64,000 bases of DNA from Arsenicicoccus cauae (lineage in GTDB: Bacteria; Actinomycetota; Actinomycetes; Actinomycetales; Dermatophilaceae). Shown one piece after another: positions 42,886-52,057 of the stretch (within the stretch, counting starts at the first letter, position 1; each line of letters begins with the position of its first letter). The position numbers and the translations under genes were made by a program. The notes under the pieces were generated by a model, which saw only the letters and a list, made by a program, of their open reading frames with translations, did not search any database and was not told where the DNA came from. The stretch is from assembly GCF_009707125.1 (NCBI RefSeq), contig NZ_WLVL01000021.1:104468-168467 (forward strand), in the 5' to 3' direction.

Positions 42886-43906
42886 TCGTCTGCCCTCCTT
42901 CGTGGTCCTGACCAGCAGGTATGTCGTTCGCCGCCGCCAGGGCGGCCTCCGCCAGGAGGCGCTGCTCCTCGCTGGGGTCCCCGCGCTCGGTCACGGATTC
43001 GCCGCCCGCGAGCACGGCGGCGGCCACGTCGGCGGCTGCGGCCATGTCGGCGGCGTCGAACTCCCCCGTGATCTCCACGTCCTCGCGGTCCTCGCCGGTC
43101 CAGCGCACGTCGAGCTCGCCGAGCGCCTCGGCCTGCTCGAAGGACACGACGGCCTCCTTGAACAGCTCGAGCAGCGACAGGAAGCGAGCCACCACGACCA
43201 GCGTCGAGTCGGCGTCGGCGACCAGCGAGCGGAAGGACATGGTGCCGTGCGAGCGCAGCCGGCCCACGACGATCGACGCCTGCTCGCGCACCGACACCTG
43301 AGCGGCGTGCAGGTGGGCCAGGCCCACGGTCGGCGCCTCGCGGGGGGTGAGCGCGCGGGCCGCGATCATGGCCAGCTGCTCCGGCGTGACGGCCATGACC
43401 AGCTCGGGCAGCAGCCGGGCGAACTGCGGCTCGAGCCCGGCCTGGCGTGCCGTGATGCGGCCGTGCGTCGACATGCGCTCGGCGAAGGCGCCGGCGATCT
43501 GCTTGTAGGCGCGGTACTGCAGGAGGCGGGCGAAGAGCAGGTCACGCGCCTCGATGAGGGCGAGGTCCTCCTCGTCGTCGGGCCCCGAGGTGGGCAGCAG
43601 GCGCGCGGCCTTGAGGTCGAGCAGGGTCGCCGCCACGAGTAGGAACTCCGACGCCTGGGAGAGGTCCCAGTCCTGCCCGCCCTCGTCCGCGGCCTTCTGG
43701 GCAGCGCGGATGTGGGCGGTGAACTCGTCGGTGACGGTGGCCAGCGCGATCTCGGTGATGTCGAGCTTGTGCTTGCTGATCAGCCCCAGCAGCAGGTCGA
43801 ACGGCCCGTCGAAGTTGTGCAGGTGCACCTCGAACGGAGTGACCGCCGCTCGTCGGGTGATGACGCCGCCCGGCGTGGCCTCCGCTGCCCGACCTGGCTC
43901 GGTCAT
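42878..43906 (-). CDS. scpA: Segregation and condensation protein A
   Basis: A 342-residue kleisin subunit of SMC-ScpAB. The N-terminal SMC-binding part has FEVHLHNFDGPFDLLLGLI and KLDITEIALATVTDEF; the C-terminal winged helix has GTMSFRSLVADADS and VVARFLSLLELFKEAVV. A short acidic, Ala-rich tail follows. It begins 5 nt after parA and overlaps scpB, giving the conserved parA-scpA-scpB order. Confidence 0.94.
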   Translation of the reverse strand: MTEPGRAAEATPGGVITRRAAVTPFEVHLHNFDGPFDLLLGLISKHKLDITEIALATVTDEFTAHIRAAQKAADEGGQDWDLSQASEFLLVAATLLDLKAARLLPTSGPDDEEDLALIEARDLLFARLLQYRAYKQIAGAFAERMSTHGRITARQAGLEPQFARLLPELVMAVTPEQLAMIAARALTPREAPTVGLAHLHAAQVSVREQASIVVGRLRSHGTMSFRSLVADADSTLVVVARFLSLLELFKEAVVSFEQAEALGELDVRWTGEDREDVEITGEFDAADMAAAADVAAAVLAGGESVTERGDPSEEQRLLAEAALAAANDIPAGQDHEGGQTNV

Positions 43907-43911
43907 GACGC

Positions 43912-44898
43912 TCAGGCGGCACCACCGCGGGCGATGAGCTCCCGCGCCAGCCGGCGGTAGGCCTCGGCGCCGCTGTGCGCGGACGCGTAGGTCGTGATCG
44001 GCTCGGCGGCCAGGGTGGCGTCCGGGAACTTCACCGTGCGGCTGATGACGGTGTGGAAAACGGTGTCGCCGAAGTGGTCGACCACCGAGCGGACGACCTC
44101 GCGGCTGTGCAGCGTGCGTCCGTCATACATCGTCGCCAGGATCCCGTCGATCTGCAGGCGCGGGTTGAGCCGGTCGATGATCTTCTCGATCGTCTCGACG
44201 AGCAGGGCCACGCCACGCATGGCAAAGAACTCGCACTCGAGCGGGATGATGACGCCGTGCGCCGCGGTGAGGGCGTTGACGGTGAGCAGGCCCAGGGAGG
44301 GCTGGCAGTCGATGAGGATGACGTCGTAGTCGTCCATCACCGGGCGCAGGACGCGCGCCAGGATCTGCTCGCGCGCGACCTCGCCGACCAGCTGGACCTC
44401 GGCGGCGGACAGGTCGATGTTGGCCGGGATGATGTCGACGCCCTCGGTGCGCGTCGGCTGGATGACCTCGCGCACGTCCAGGCCGCGCTCGACGAGCAGG
44501 TTGTAGATCGTCGTGTCGAGGTCGTTGGTGCGGATCCCGAAGCCGACCGACAGCGCGCCCTGCGGGTCGAAGTCGACCATGAGGACCTTGCGGCCGAGCT
44601 CGGCGAGCGCCGCCCCCAGGTTGATGGTGGTGGTCGTCTTGCCGACCCCGCCCTTCTGGTTGCACATGGCGATGACGCGGGCCGGGCCGTGGCTCGCCAG
44701 CGGGGCGGGCTCCGGGAACTCCACCACAGGTCGGCCGGTGGGGCCCATCGTGCCCTCGAACACCCCGTCCGTCCCCGGGAGGACGTCGTGGCGCGGCGAC
44801 TCGTAGGCGCTCGGCTGCTGCTGGGTCTGCTCCGGGTGGCTCACCGGTCGATCATCTCCCACGCTGGTGCGGCGGTCTGCGTCGCGCAGATCAGTCAC
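43912..44898 (-). CDS. ParA/Soj-family ATPase (scpAB-linked)
   Basis: A 328-residue deviant-Walker P-loop ATPase with CNQKGGVGKTTTTINLG, the switch DFDPQGALSVGFG and IDCQPSLGLLTVNAL. It corresponds to Rv1708, an orphan ParA linked to scpA rather than the origin-proximal parAB. Start choice is uncertain. The GTG at 44898 lies 5 nt after TATGGT (leaderless), whereas a GTG at 44844 has a GGGAG ribosome-binding site; family similarity only begins after residue 80. The upstream region is rich in GTCAC/GTGAC half-sites. Confidence 0.88.
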   Translation of the reverse strand: MTDLRDADRRTSVGDDRPVSHPEQTQQQPSAYESPRHDVLPGTDGVFEGTMGPTGRPVVEFPEPAPLASHGPARVIAMCNQKGGVGKTTTTINLGAALAELGRKVLMVDFDPQGALSVGFGIRTNDLDTTIYNLLVERGLDVREVIQPTRTEGVDIIPANIDLSAAEVQLVGEVAREQILARVLRPVMDDYDVILIDCQPSLGLLTVNALTAAHGVIIPLECEFFAMRGVALLVETIEKIIDRLNPRLQIDGILATMYDGRTLHSREVVRSVVDHFGDTVFHTVISRTVKFPDATLAAEPITTYASAHSGAEAYRRLARELIARGGAA

Positions 44899-44953
44899 AC
44901 GTGACCATACCGTGACCACGGTGCGTGATCACACTCCGGTCACGTGGTGACCT
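44893..44953. promoter_or_regulatory. Cluster of GTCAC/GTGAC half-sites upstream of parA
   Basis: Within 60 bp there are GTCAC-2-GTGAC (44895-44906), another GTGAC, a GTGATCAC palindrome and GGTCAC-3-GTGACC (44939-44953), together with the TATGGT -10 box of parA (44909-44904). The density suggests a binding region for a dimeric regulator; the protein is unknown. Confidence 0.4.
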
Positions 44954-45455
44954 GTGCGAGCGCGCCGGCGACCTGCAGGGCGACCTCGTCGACCACCTCG
45001 GGTCCGGCGTCGCGACCGACGACGCTGGCGCTGCTGCTCTGCGCAGGTCCGTCGAGGGCCCGGGCGTCGACCTCGACCACCGATCTCCCCCACCGGAACC
45101 GCACGAGCCGCGCCTCGAGCACCACCCCCGGCACGTCGTCGACGCTCCCCTGACCGGTGCGGACGACCTGCTCGGCGCACGCCCTCGCCCGCGGGCTCCA
45201 GCGCTCGACGGCGGCGTCCTGCTCGCGCCACCCGCGCTCGAGCTCCTCCTCGTCCGGCTCGGGCATCGGGTTCTCCGCCTGCCACCGGGCGAGCTCGTCC
45301 TCGGTGAGCGGTCGTTCGGTGAGCGGGACGTATGACGCGGAACCGCGCTGTAGCTGACCGCTCGTCGGCACCATGGGGGCCATCGGCGATCGTCGCCGCA
45401 GGTAGCGCTCCGCAGGAGGCAGCGCCCACCACACCAACCACTCGGGCAGCATCAC
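44940..45455 (-). CDS. Conserved-position hypothetical protein
   Basis: A 171-residue soluble protein starting at a GTG that lies 6 nt after a TAGGAT -10 box (leaderless); an ATG follows at once. The middle is acidic (LTEDELARWQAENPMPEPDE) and the C-terminal half contains VLEARLVRFRWGRSVVEVDAR, which looks like a beta-rich core. No catalytic motif or family was recognised. It lies between xerD and parA on the same strand. The regular codon use and promoter spacing support it as a real gene. Confidence 0.65.
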   Translation of the reverse strand: MMLPEWLVWWALPPAERYLRRRSPMAPMVPTSGQLQRGSASYVPLTERPLTEDELARWQAENPMPEPDEEELERGWREQDAAVERWSPRARACAEQVVRTGQGSVDDVPGVVLEARLVRFRWGRSVVEVDARALDGPAQSSSASVVGRDAGPEVVDEVALQVAGALAQVTT

Positions 45456-45504
45456 GCCCTCATCCTAGGGATGAGCGCCCTGGTCGCCGCACCCACCCGC
45501 GACC

Positions 45505-46482
45505 TCAGCGGGCGCGGGGGTGGGACTCGGCAAAGACCTCGCGGAGCCGTTGGACGGTGACCTGGGTGTAGATCTGCGTGGTCGTCACGCTCGCGTGCCC
45601 CAGCAGCTCCTGCACCACGCGCACGTCCGCGCCGCCGTCGAGCAGGTGGGTGGCGAAGGAGTGCCGCAGCGTATGCGGCGACAGGTGCTGGTCGAGCCCG
45701 GCACGCCCGGCAGCGGTCTGGATCACGGCCCACGCGCTCTGGCGGGACAGCCGCCGGCCACGCTGGTTGAGGAAGAGGGCGGGTCCCCCGGATCCCTTGG
45801 CGGCGAGCAGGGGGCGGGCGCGCACGACATACGCGCCGATCGCCTCGCGGGCGAAGGACCCGAGCGGGACGAGCCGCTCCTTGCCGCCCTTGCCGAGCAG
45901 CCGCACCACCGCCTCCTCCTCGGGCACGTCGGGGCCGGGCAGGTCGTCGAGGTCAAGGCCCACGGCCTCCGAGACGCGGGCGCCGGTGGCGTAGAGGACC
46001 TCCAGCAGCGCGCGGTCGCGCAGCGACTCGGGGGTGTCGCCGACGGAGGCCGCCTCGAGCAGTCGCTCCACCTCGTCGATGTGGATGGCCTTGGGCAGAC
46101 GAGACCCCACGGTGGGCGGGCGCACCTCGCGCGCCGGGTCGACCTGGGTCACGCCCTCGAGCAGCAGGAACCGGTGCAACCCCCGCACCGCGATCAGGGT
46201 GCGGGCGGCCGAGGACGCCGACAGGGCCGTGCGTCCCGGCGCGTCTCCCTCGCCCGGCGCCGACGTGCGCAGGTGCGCGAGGAAGGACGCCACGTCCTCC
46301 TCGCGCACCTGCGCGACGTCGGTGATGCCGCGCTGCTCCAGGTAGGCCTGGTAGCGGCGCATGTCACGCCCGTAGGACGAGAGCGTGTTGTCGGACACGC
46401 CCCGCTCCACGGTCAGGTGGTCGAGCCACCCACGGATGGCGCGCTCCGGCTTCAGCGCAGCACCTCGTCGACGGGCGTGCAC
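45505..46482 (-). CDS. xerD: Site-specific tyrosine recombinase XerD
   Basis: A 325-residue recombinase acting with XerC at dif to resolve chromosome dimers. The N-terminal SAM-like DNA-binding domain ([19 protein letters not shown]) and the catalytic residues are visible: Arg in ATGARVSE, the Lys in [27 protein letters not shown] and the nucleophile Tyr in TTTQIYTQV. The start is uncertain: GTG 46482 overlaps ald by 31 nt without a spaced ribosome-binding site, while a CTG at 46455 is preceded by GAGGTG at good spacing and would overlap the ald stop as CTGA. Confidence 0.92.
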   Translation of the reverse strand: MHARRRGAALKPERAIRGWLDHLTVERGVSDNTLSSYGRDMRRYQAYLEQRGITDVAQVREEDVASFLAHLRTSAPGEGDAPGRTALSASSAARTLIAVRGLHRFLLLEGVTQVDPAREVRPPTVGSRLPKAIHIDEVERLLEAASVGDTPESLRDRALLEVLYATGARVSEAVGLDLDDLPGPDVPEEEAVVRLLGKGGKERLVPLGSFAREAIGAYVVRARPLLAAKGSGGPALFLNQRGRRLSRQSAWAVIQTAAGRAGLDQHLSPHTLRHSFATHLLDGGADVRVVQELLGHASVTTTQIYTQVTVQRLREVFAESHPRAR

Positions 46483-47567
46483 TCCAGGTCGAAGGCCTCG
46501 GCCACGCCGGGGAAGGTCACGTGGCCGTCGTAGGTGTTGAGGCCGAGCGCGAGCGCGTCGTCGCCCTCGAGCGCCGCACGCCAGCCCTTGTCGGCGAGCG
46601 CCACGGCATACGGCAGGGTCGCGTTGGTGAGGGCGTAGGTGGAGGTGTTGGCCACCGAGCCCGGCATGTTGGCGACGCAGTACATCGTGGAGCCGTGCAC
46701 CTGGTAGACGGGGTCGGCGTGGGTCGTGGGCCGCGAGTCCTCGAAGCAGCCACCCTGGTCGATGGCGATGTCGACGAGCACCGAACCCGGCCGCATCTGC
46801 GAGACGAGCTCGTTGGTGACCAGCTTGGGGGCCTTGGCGCCGGGCACGAGGACCGCGCCGATGACCAGATCGGCCTCCTTGACGGCGTTGGCGACCTCGA
46901 GGGCGTTGGAGGTCACCGTGTTGAGGTGACCGTGGTAGATCGCGTCGAGGTAGCGCAGCCGGGCGATGTTGATGTCGAGCAGCTTGACGCGGGAGTGCAT
47001 GCCCACGGCGATCTGCGCGGCGTTGAGGCCGGCCACGCCGGCACCGAGCACGACGACGTTGGCGCCCTGCACGCCGGGCACGCCACCCATGAGGACGCCG
47101 CGTCCGCCGTTGGTCTTCATGAGGTAGTACGCGCCGACCTGCGCGGCGAGACGGCCCGCCACCTCGGACATGGGGGCCAGCAGCGGCAGCGAGCGGTCGG
47201 GGAGCTGGACGGTCTCGTAGGCGATGCCCGTGACCTTGCGCTTTATGAGCTCCTCGGTCAACGGGCGGTCCGCCGCGAGGTGCAGGTAGGTGAAGAGGGT
47301 CTGGCCCTCGCGCATGCGGTGGTACTCGGCCTCGATCGGCTCCTTGACCTTGAGGATCATGTCGGCGCGGGCCCACACCTCGTCGGCCGAGTCGATGATG
47401 GTGGCCCCGGCCGAGGTGTAGTCCTCGTCGGTGATGGAGGACCCCTCGCCTGCGGACTTCTCGACGACCACCTCGTGACCGTGTGCGACCAGCTCGTGCA
47501 CTCCTGAGGGGGTGATCGCCACACGGAACTCGTTGTTCTTGATCTCGCGGGGGATGCCAACCAACAT
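46452..47567 (-). CDS. ald: Alanine dehydrogenase
   Basis: A 371-residue NAD-dependent enzyme interconverting L-alanine and pyruvate plus ammonia. The family start [20 protein letters not shown], the NAD motif [16 protein letters not shown] and the C-terminal [13 protein letters not shown] are intact. An AGGAGAG ribosome-binding site precedes the ATG. Its stop lies inside the 5' end of xerD, so xerD is probably co-transcribed. The upstream region contains a 10-bp inverted repeat around a possible -10 box, which suggests regulation, perhaps by an AdeR/Lrp-type activator as in other actinobacteria. Confidence 0.95.
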   Translation of the reverse strand: MLVGIPREIKNNEFRVAITPSGVHELVAHGHEVVVEKSAGEGSSITDEDYTSAGATIIDSADEVWARADMILKVKEPIEAEYHRMREGQTLFTYLHLAADRPLTEELIKRKVTGIAYETVQLPDRSLPLLAPMSEVAGRLAAQVGAYYLMKTNGGRGVLMGGVPGVQGANVVVLGAGVAGLNAAQIAVGMHSRVKLLDINIARLRYLDAIYHGHLNTVTSNALEVANAVKEADLVIGAVLVPGAKAPKLVTNELVSQMRPGSVLVDIAIDQGGCFEDSRPTTHADPVYQVHGSTMYCVANMPGSVANTSTYALTNATLPYAVALADKGWRAALEGDDALALGLNTYDGHVTFPGVAEAFDLECTPVDEVLR

Positions 47568-47643
47568 GTGCTCTCTCCTGTCCACGCCGGGGACGCCATC
47601 GGCCCCGTGCTCGACCTGGCCCCGGAGGGATCGCCCCCCGTCG

Positions 47644-47678
47644 CCCGACACCCGCGAGTCTAGCCAGGGGGTGTCGGG
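47644..47678 (-). promoter_or_regulatory. Inverted repeat and candidate -10 box upstream of ald
   Basis: CCCGACACCC (47644-47653) and GGGTGTCGGG (47669-47678) are perfect 10-bp arms with a 15-nt centre. Read on the minus strand the centre contains TAGACT, a plausible -10 box for ald. The element sits about 80-110 bp before the ald start and also upstream of the divergent membrane-protein gene. Confidence 0.5.
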
Positions 47679-47715
47679 TCCTCCTGCGGGGTGGGGCCCC
47701 GGAGACACTGGACCC

Positions 47716-48336
47716 ATGACGCTGTATGCCGCCGCCCCGGCCCGACGCTTCCGACAGGTCCTGGGCGACCTGCTGCTGCTCGCGTGGATCGCCTCGTGGG
47801 TGTGGGTCGGGCGCCTGGTGCAGGACACGGTCGTCCGCCTCGCCGAGCCCGTCGTGGGCATCCAGGCGCGCGCCAGCGACCTGGGGCGCACCATGCGGGA
47901 CGCCAGCTCGTCGGTCAGCGACCTGCCCCTCGTCGGCGACACCCTCAAGGTGCCGTTCGACCGGGCCTCGGGCACGGGTGACGGCATCGCCCGCTCGTCC
48001 GCGGACCTCGTCGCCCAGATCCAGCAGATCGGCTGGCTGCTGGGCCTGCTGACCGCGGCCGTCCCGATCCTGCTGGTCACCTTGTGGTGGGTGGCGCGGC
48101 GGGTGGCGTTCGTGCGGGCGGCGACGGCGGCGCAGCGGTTCGTCGACTCCGAGGCCGACCTCGACCTGTTCGCCCTGCGCGCCATGGCCCGTCAGCCCCT
48201 GGAGCGCCTGACCCGCATCTCCCCCGACCCGGTGGGCGCCTGGCGGCGCGGCGATCCCGAGGTGGTGCACGCGCTGGCCGTCATGGAGCTGCGAGAGCAG
48301 GGGCTGCGACCCCCAGCGCCACGCTCCGCACGCTGA
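47716..48336 (+). CDS. Membrane protein of unknown function
   Basis: A 206-residue protein with two hydrophobic helices (about residues 15-35 and 115-135) enclosing a soluble loop that contains [20 protein letters not shown]. The C-terminal tail is cytoplasmic and arginine-rich, with [18 protein letters not shown]. No family was identified with certainty, but similar two-helix proteins are common next to ald in actinobacteria. The ATG is 6 nt after GACACT, consistent with leaderless translation. It is transcribed divergently from ald. Confidence 0.75.
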   Translation: MTLYAAAPARRFRQVLGDLLLLAWIASWVWVGRLVQDTVVRLAEPVVGIQARASDLGRTMRDASSSVSDLPLVGDTLKVPFDRASGTGDGIARSSADLVAQIQQIGWLLGLLTAAVPILLVTLWWVARRVAFVRAATAAQRFVDSEADLDLFALRAMARQPLERLTRISPDPVGAWRRGDPEVVHALAVMELREQGLRPPAPRSAR

Positions 48337-48388
48337 GCCCCCAGCGCCATGCGCCGCACCCGAAGGATGGTCGATGCCGCCTCCGGAC

Positions 48389-48427
48389 CGTCAGGAGCGT
48401 CGACCGCGGCCGTCAACCCTCCTGACG
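48389..48427. terminator. Possible terminator between convergent genes
   Basis: CGTCAGGAG (48389-48397) and CTCCTGACG (48419-48427) form a 9-bp perfect stem with a 21-nt GC-rich loop. It lies between the membrane-protein gene and the convergent WYL regulator, overlapping the regulator's stop codon. Confidence 0.45.
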
Positions 48428-49435
48428 ATCAGCGCCTCGATCTCCCACCGCCGCCCTCACCGAGCGTCGCGCGCCGTCACCCAGCGGCACCGAGGCGGCG
48501 CGCTGGGCCCGCGCGCCGAGCTGGGCGAAGGCGTCACGCAGCTCGGGCGGCGAGATCACCTGCACGTCCTCGGCGAGGTTCATGAGATACCACGCGGCCA
48601 TCGGCAGGTCGTTGGCCCCGACGGTCACGACACAGACGTCCGGCCCGTCCGCCTCGACGGTCCCGGCGGCGGGGGGCAGATGCTCCCGCACCTCCTCCGC
48701 CGGGGCGCCGAGGCGCACCACGACGGTCCAGCGGTAACCCCCGGTGCCGATCGACCGCTGCACGTGGCCGGCCGGGTCGGGGCAGGGACGGGGCGTGAAC
48801 CGCCAGGTCGTGACGTGGACGTCCGAGGTCCGATCGACCCGGAAGACGCGCCAGTCGTCGCGGTCCAGGTCCCAGGCGAAGAGGTACCACCGCCGACCCG
48901 CGACGACGAGGTGGTAGGGCTCGACCCGGCGCTCCCCCACCTCGCCCCCACGCTTGACATAGGAGAAACGCACCTGGACGCGGCCCCGCGCCGCGGTGGC
49001 CAGGTCGGTGACGGCCCGCACGTCGACCTGCGCCCCGCCTGGCGCCAGCATCACGGTCGTCTCCTGGAGCGCGGCGACCCGCTCCCGCAGGGGTGCGGGC
49101 ATCACCTGCTCCAGCTTGCCGAGCGCCCGCACCGACGCATCACCGATGCCCTCGACCGTGGCCTGCGTGGCGAGGCGCAGCGACACCGCGAGCGCCACGG
49201 CCTCGTCGTCGTCCAGCAGCAGCGGGGGCAGCTCCCGTCCCGTCACGAGGCGGTAGCCGCCACCGGTCCCCGCCGCCGACTCGACGCGGTAGCCCAGGTC
49301 GCGCAGACGCTGCACGTCCCGCCGCAGCGTGCGGTCGGTGACGTGCAGCTCGGCGACCAGGTCGGGGCCGGTCCACACCGGCCTGGACTGGAGCAGCGAC
49401 AGCAGGCGCAGCGCCCGCGCGGTGGTGTCCGCCAT
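48413..49435 (-). CDS. WYL-domain transcriptional regulator (YafY-like)
   Basis: A 340-residue regulator with an N-terminal helix-turn-helix (ALRLLSLLQSRPVWTGPDLV then TDRTLRRDVQRLRDLGYRV), a WYL domain (GRRWYLFAWDLDRDDWRVFR near residue 185) and a C-terminal WCX extension. WYL domains bind small ligands or nucleic acids. The ATG at 49435 follows CAGGAT by 7 nt. A palindromic site just upstream is a likely operator. It diverges from a DinB-family gene, its probable target. The C-terminal 20 residues are arginine-rich. Confidence 0.9.
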   Translation of the reverse strand: MADTTARALRLLSLLQSRPVWTGPDLVAELHVTDRTLRRDVQRLRDLGYRVESAAGTGGGYRLVTGRELPPLLLDDDEAVALAVSLRLATQATVEGIGDASVRALGKLEQVMPAPLRERVAALQETTVMLAPGGAQVDVRAVTDLATAARGRVQVRFSYVKRGGEVGERRVEPYHLVVAGRRWYLFAWDLDRDDWRVFRVDRTSDVHVTTWRFTPRPCPDPAGHVQRSIGTGGYRWTVVVRLGAPAEEVREHLPPAAGTVEADGPDVCVVTVGANDLPMAAWYLMNLAEDVQVISPPELRDAFAQLGARAQRAASVPLGDGARRSVRAAVGDRGADRQEG

Positions 49436-49449
49436 ACGGCACATCCTGC

Positions 49450-49475
49450 CGGACACCGCGGACAGAAGGTGTCCG
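49450..49475. promoter_or_regulatory. Candidate operator of the WYL regulator
   Basis: CGGACACC (49450-49457) and GGTGTCCG (49468-49475) are perfect 8-bp arms separated by 10 nt; the centre contains a further GCGGACA. It lies immediately upstream of the regulator's -10 box (49448-49443 on the minus strand), within the intergenic region shared with the DinB gene. Confidence 0.6.
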
Positions 49476-49576
49476 CAGGGGAGGCCACCGTGGAGCCATG
49501 AGCACCGCCCGGGTCGACCGGACGGACCAGCTCGACACGCCGACCGAGACACCCTGACCGACAAGGAGAGGTCCCG

Positions 49577-50125
49577 ATGTACGCACCCACCACCGATCCC
49601 GAGATCCAGATGCTCGCCGCGTATGCCGACTCGCAGGTGGACGCCCTGCGCGCCAGCGCCGCCGACCTGACCGACGACCAGGCTCGCGAACGGCCCGCGC
49701 GCAGCGAGCTGTGCCTCGGCGGCCTGATGCGCCACGTCACCTACGTCCTGCGCCAGCACGCCGAGGGCGGGCGCTCGGGAGAGATCGACGAGGCGGGCTA
49801 TCACGCCTTCATGGACTCGTTCGCGTTCGACGACCGGCACACCCTGTCCGGCGTCCTGGCCGAGCTGGACCACTGGCGAGCCGCCTGCCGCGAGCGCTCG
49901 CTCGCCTCCGACCCGGACGAGGAGTCGATGCAGCCGCCGGCGCCGTGGGATGGCCTGCCGGCGATGATGGGGACCCGGCGCTACGAGATGCTGCACCTGG
50001 TCGAGGAGCTCGCGCGGCATGCCGGGCACGCCGACATCATCCGCGAGCAGCTGGACGGCGAGCTCGTGCCCAACCTCGAGGCCCGCGCCGCCGGCCGGGA
50101 GATCTGGGACCCCACGGCGTCCTGA
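49577..50125 (+). CDS. DinB-family (DUF664) protein
   Basis: A 182-residue four-helix-bundle protein of the DinB/mycothiol-dependent superfamily. The likely metal-site histidines are in GLMRHVTYVLRQH near residue 51 and HLVEELARHAGHADIIREQL near 138-157. Actinobacterial members include mycothiol S-transferases; the substrate here is unknown. An AAGGAGAGG ribosome-binding site precedes the ATG. The divergent WYL regulator probably controls it. The leader carries the WYL operator. Confidence 0.86.
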   Translation: MYAPTTDPEIQMLAAYADSQVDALRASAADLTDDQARERPARSELCLGGLMRHVTYVLRQHAEGGRSGEIDEAGYHAFMDSFAFDDRHTLSGVLAELDHWRAACRERSLASDPDEESMQPPAPWDGLPAMMGTRRYEMLHLVEELARHAGHADIIREQLDGELVPNLEARAAGREIWDPTAS

Positions 50126-50170
50126 CCCGCGGGGCCGGCGTGGACGACCTGGCCGGCCAGTCGGGTCCCG

Positions 50171-50608
50171 TCACCCCAGGTCGGGGTCGTCCTCCCGCGG
50201 TCGGTAGCGCCCCCCGAGGCCCATCCGGGCCACGACGAGGCCGATCGACGCGAGGAAGCACGCCAGCGTCACCGGGAAGGCCCACCCCGGCACCTCCCCG
50301 CCGGGACGGTGCGCGGCGACCCCGATCTGCCCGTCGGCGATGGCCGGCGGCAGCAACGCCGACGTCGCCAGCGCGACGCCCCGGCTCGACCACCGGTCGG
50401 GGATGGTGCCGCTCGACCAGTGCGTCGGCACGCGTTCCGGCAGCGTGGCGACCAGCCACACCAGCGTCCCGAGCCAGGCCACGGTCGCGAGCCCCAGCGC
50501 GACGCGAGACGGCCACGAGGCCGGCTCGCGCGGCAGGGTCCGGGCCTCGCGGGAGACCGCCGTGCGTCGTGCCGCCTGCTCCTGCCACGTCCCCCCGGAC
50601 ATCGTCAT
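50171..50608 (-). CDS. DUF1648-like membrane protein
   Basis: A 145-residue protein with two hydrophobic helices (about residues 38-55 and 105-125) and the DUF1648 signature LPERVPTHWSSGTIPDRWSS. DUF1648 occurs in SdpI-like immunity and sensor proteins, but this short form has no assigned role. A second DUF1648-containing protein is encoded at 55.8 kb. It stands alone between the DinB gene and hisS. Confidence 0.72.
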   Translation of the reverse strand: MTMSGGTWQEQAARRTAVSREARTLPREPASWPSRVALGLATVAWLGTLVWLVATLPERVPTHWSSGTIPDRWSSRGVALATSALLPPAIADGQIGVAAHRPGGEVPGWAFPVTLACFLASIGLVVARMGLGGRYRPREDDPDLG

Positions 50609-50677
50609 ACGGCCACTGTAGGCCGCCTGCCCGCCTCGTCGGGTCGCGCCTGCCCCAGGGGCGACCCGACGACCCCG

Positions 50678-52051
50678 TCAGTCCTCGACGCGCTCCAGCA
50701 CGGGTCGCAGGTCCTCCGCGGGCGGGGTCCAGGTGGCCGACTCGGCGTCGACCTGCTCGCCGGAGCGGATGTCCTTGACGGAGTCCGAGGCGCCCTCGGC
50801 CCCGAGGAACCACACGAAGGGGATCCCGCGCCGGTCGGCGAACCTGATCTGCTTGCCGAACTTCGCTGCGCTGGGCGCTATCTCGGTGGCGATGCCCCGC
50901 CCCCGCAGCTCGGCGGCGACGGCCGTCGCGCGCGCCCGGTCCTCCTCGACGCCGAGCGCGACGACCACGCAGGTCGGCGTGGGGCGCGAGGCCCGGACGG
51001 CGCCGGTCGACACGAGGCGGGCGAGCAGGCGGGACAGCCCGATGGAGATCCCGACCCCGGGGTAGGTGGTCCTGCCGTCGGAGGCCAGTGCGTCATACCG
51101 GCCGCCGGAGCAGACCGAGCCGTAGGACTCGTGGCCGACCAGCTGGGTCTCGTAGACGGTCCCGGTGTAGTAGTCGAGGCCGCGCGCGACCCGCAGGTCG
51201 GCGACGAGCACACCCGGACGCTGCGCCATCGCGGCCTCCATGACGGCGGTCAGCTCGGCGAGCCCCTCGTCGAGGGTGGGGTGCGAGACGCCGAGGGCGC
51301 GCACCCGGTCGGCGAAGGTCGTGTCGGTGGAGGAGATCTCGGCGAGCGCGAGGCACTGCCCGATCTGCTCGTCCGTCGCCCCGGCGGAGGCCAGGAGCTC
51401 GGTGACGCCCTCCGGCCCGATCTTGTCGAGCTTGTCCACGATCCGCAGCGTCCCGACGACGTCGGTCAGCCCGAGCCCGAGGTAGAAGCCCTCGGGGATC
51501 TTGCGGTTGTTGACCTGGATCCGGTAGTCCCCGATCGGCAGCTTGCTGAAGACGTCGGCGATGACCAGCGGCATCTCCGCCTCGTAGTGCGCGGCGAGCG
51601 AGCCGGCGTCGACGATGTCGATGTCGCACTGGGTGAACTCACGGAAGCGGCCCTCCTGCGGCCGCTCGCCCCGCCAGACCTTCTGGATCTGGTAGCGGCG
51701 GAAGGGGAAGGTCAGCTTGCCGGCGTTCTCCAGGACGTAGCGCGCGAACGGCACGGTCAGGTCGAAGTGCAGGCCGAGCGCCTTGTCCGGGTCGGACTGC
51801 TCGGCCTCGCCGTCGGGGTCCGCGCCAGACTCGGCGTCGCCCGCGAGGCGGTGCACGCCGTAGATCTCCTTGTCGGCGTCGCCGCCCTTGCCGAGCAGGC
51901 GGGAGACGGGCTCGACGGCGCGGGTCTCGACCGACACGAAGCCGTGCAGCTCGAAGGTCTCGCGGATGATGTCGAGGAAGGCCTGCTCGACGACGCGCTC
52001 GGCGGGCAGCCACTCGGGGAATCCGGACAGGGGGGCGATCCTGGTGCTCAC
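50678..52051 (-). CDS. hisS: Histidine--tRNA ligase
   Basis: A 457-residue class II aminoacyl-tRNA synthetase. Class II motif 2 and the histidine-specific motifs are visible: RYQIQKVWRGERPQEGRFRE, QCDIDIV, and later VARGLDYYTGTVYE and GGRYD. A C-terminal anticodon-binding domain follows. An insertion at about residues 85-100 is Asp/Glu-rich. The GTG start lies 6 nt after the stop of the metallo-hydrolase gene, so the two are one operon. Confidence 0.96.
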   Translation of the reverse strand: MSTRIAPLSGFPEWLPAERVVEQAFLDIIRETFELHGFVSVETRAVEPVSRLLGKGGDADKEIYGVHRLAGDAESGADPDGEAEQSDPDKALGLHFDLTVPFARYVLENAGKLTFPFRRYQIQKVWRGERPQEGRFREFTQCDIDIVDAGSLAAHYEAEMPLVIADVFSKLPIGDYRIQVNNRKIPEGFYLGLGLTDVVGTLRIVDKLDKIGPEGVTELLASAGATDEQIGQCLALAEISSTDTTFADRVRALGVSHPTLDEGLAELTAVMEAAMAQRPGVLVADLRVARGLDYYTGTVYETQLVGHESYGSVCSGGRYDALASDGRTTYPGVGISIGLSRLLARLVSTGAVRASRPTPTCVVVALGVEEDRARATAVAAELRGRGIATEIAPSAAKFGKQIRFADRRGIPFVWFLGAEGASDSVKDIRSGEQVDAESATWTPPAEDLRPVLERVED

Positions 52052-52057
52052 GGGAGG

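Noticed and set aside
44929..45441. 170-residue alternative minus-strand ORF overlapping the hypothetical gene before xerD
   Set aside because: It is Arg/Ala/Gly-rich and lacks a promoter at the start, whereas the frame ending at 44940 has a TAGGAT box 6 nt before its GTG.
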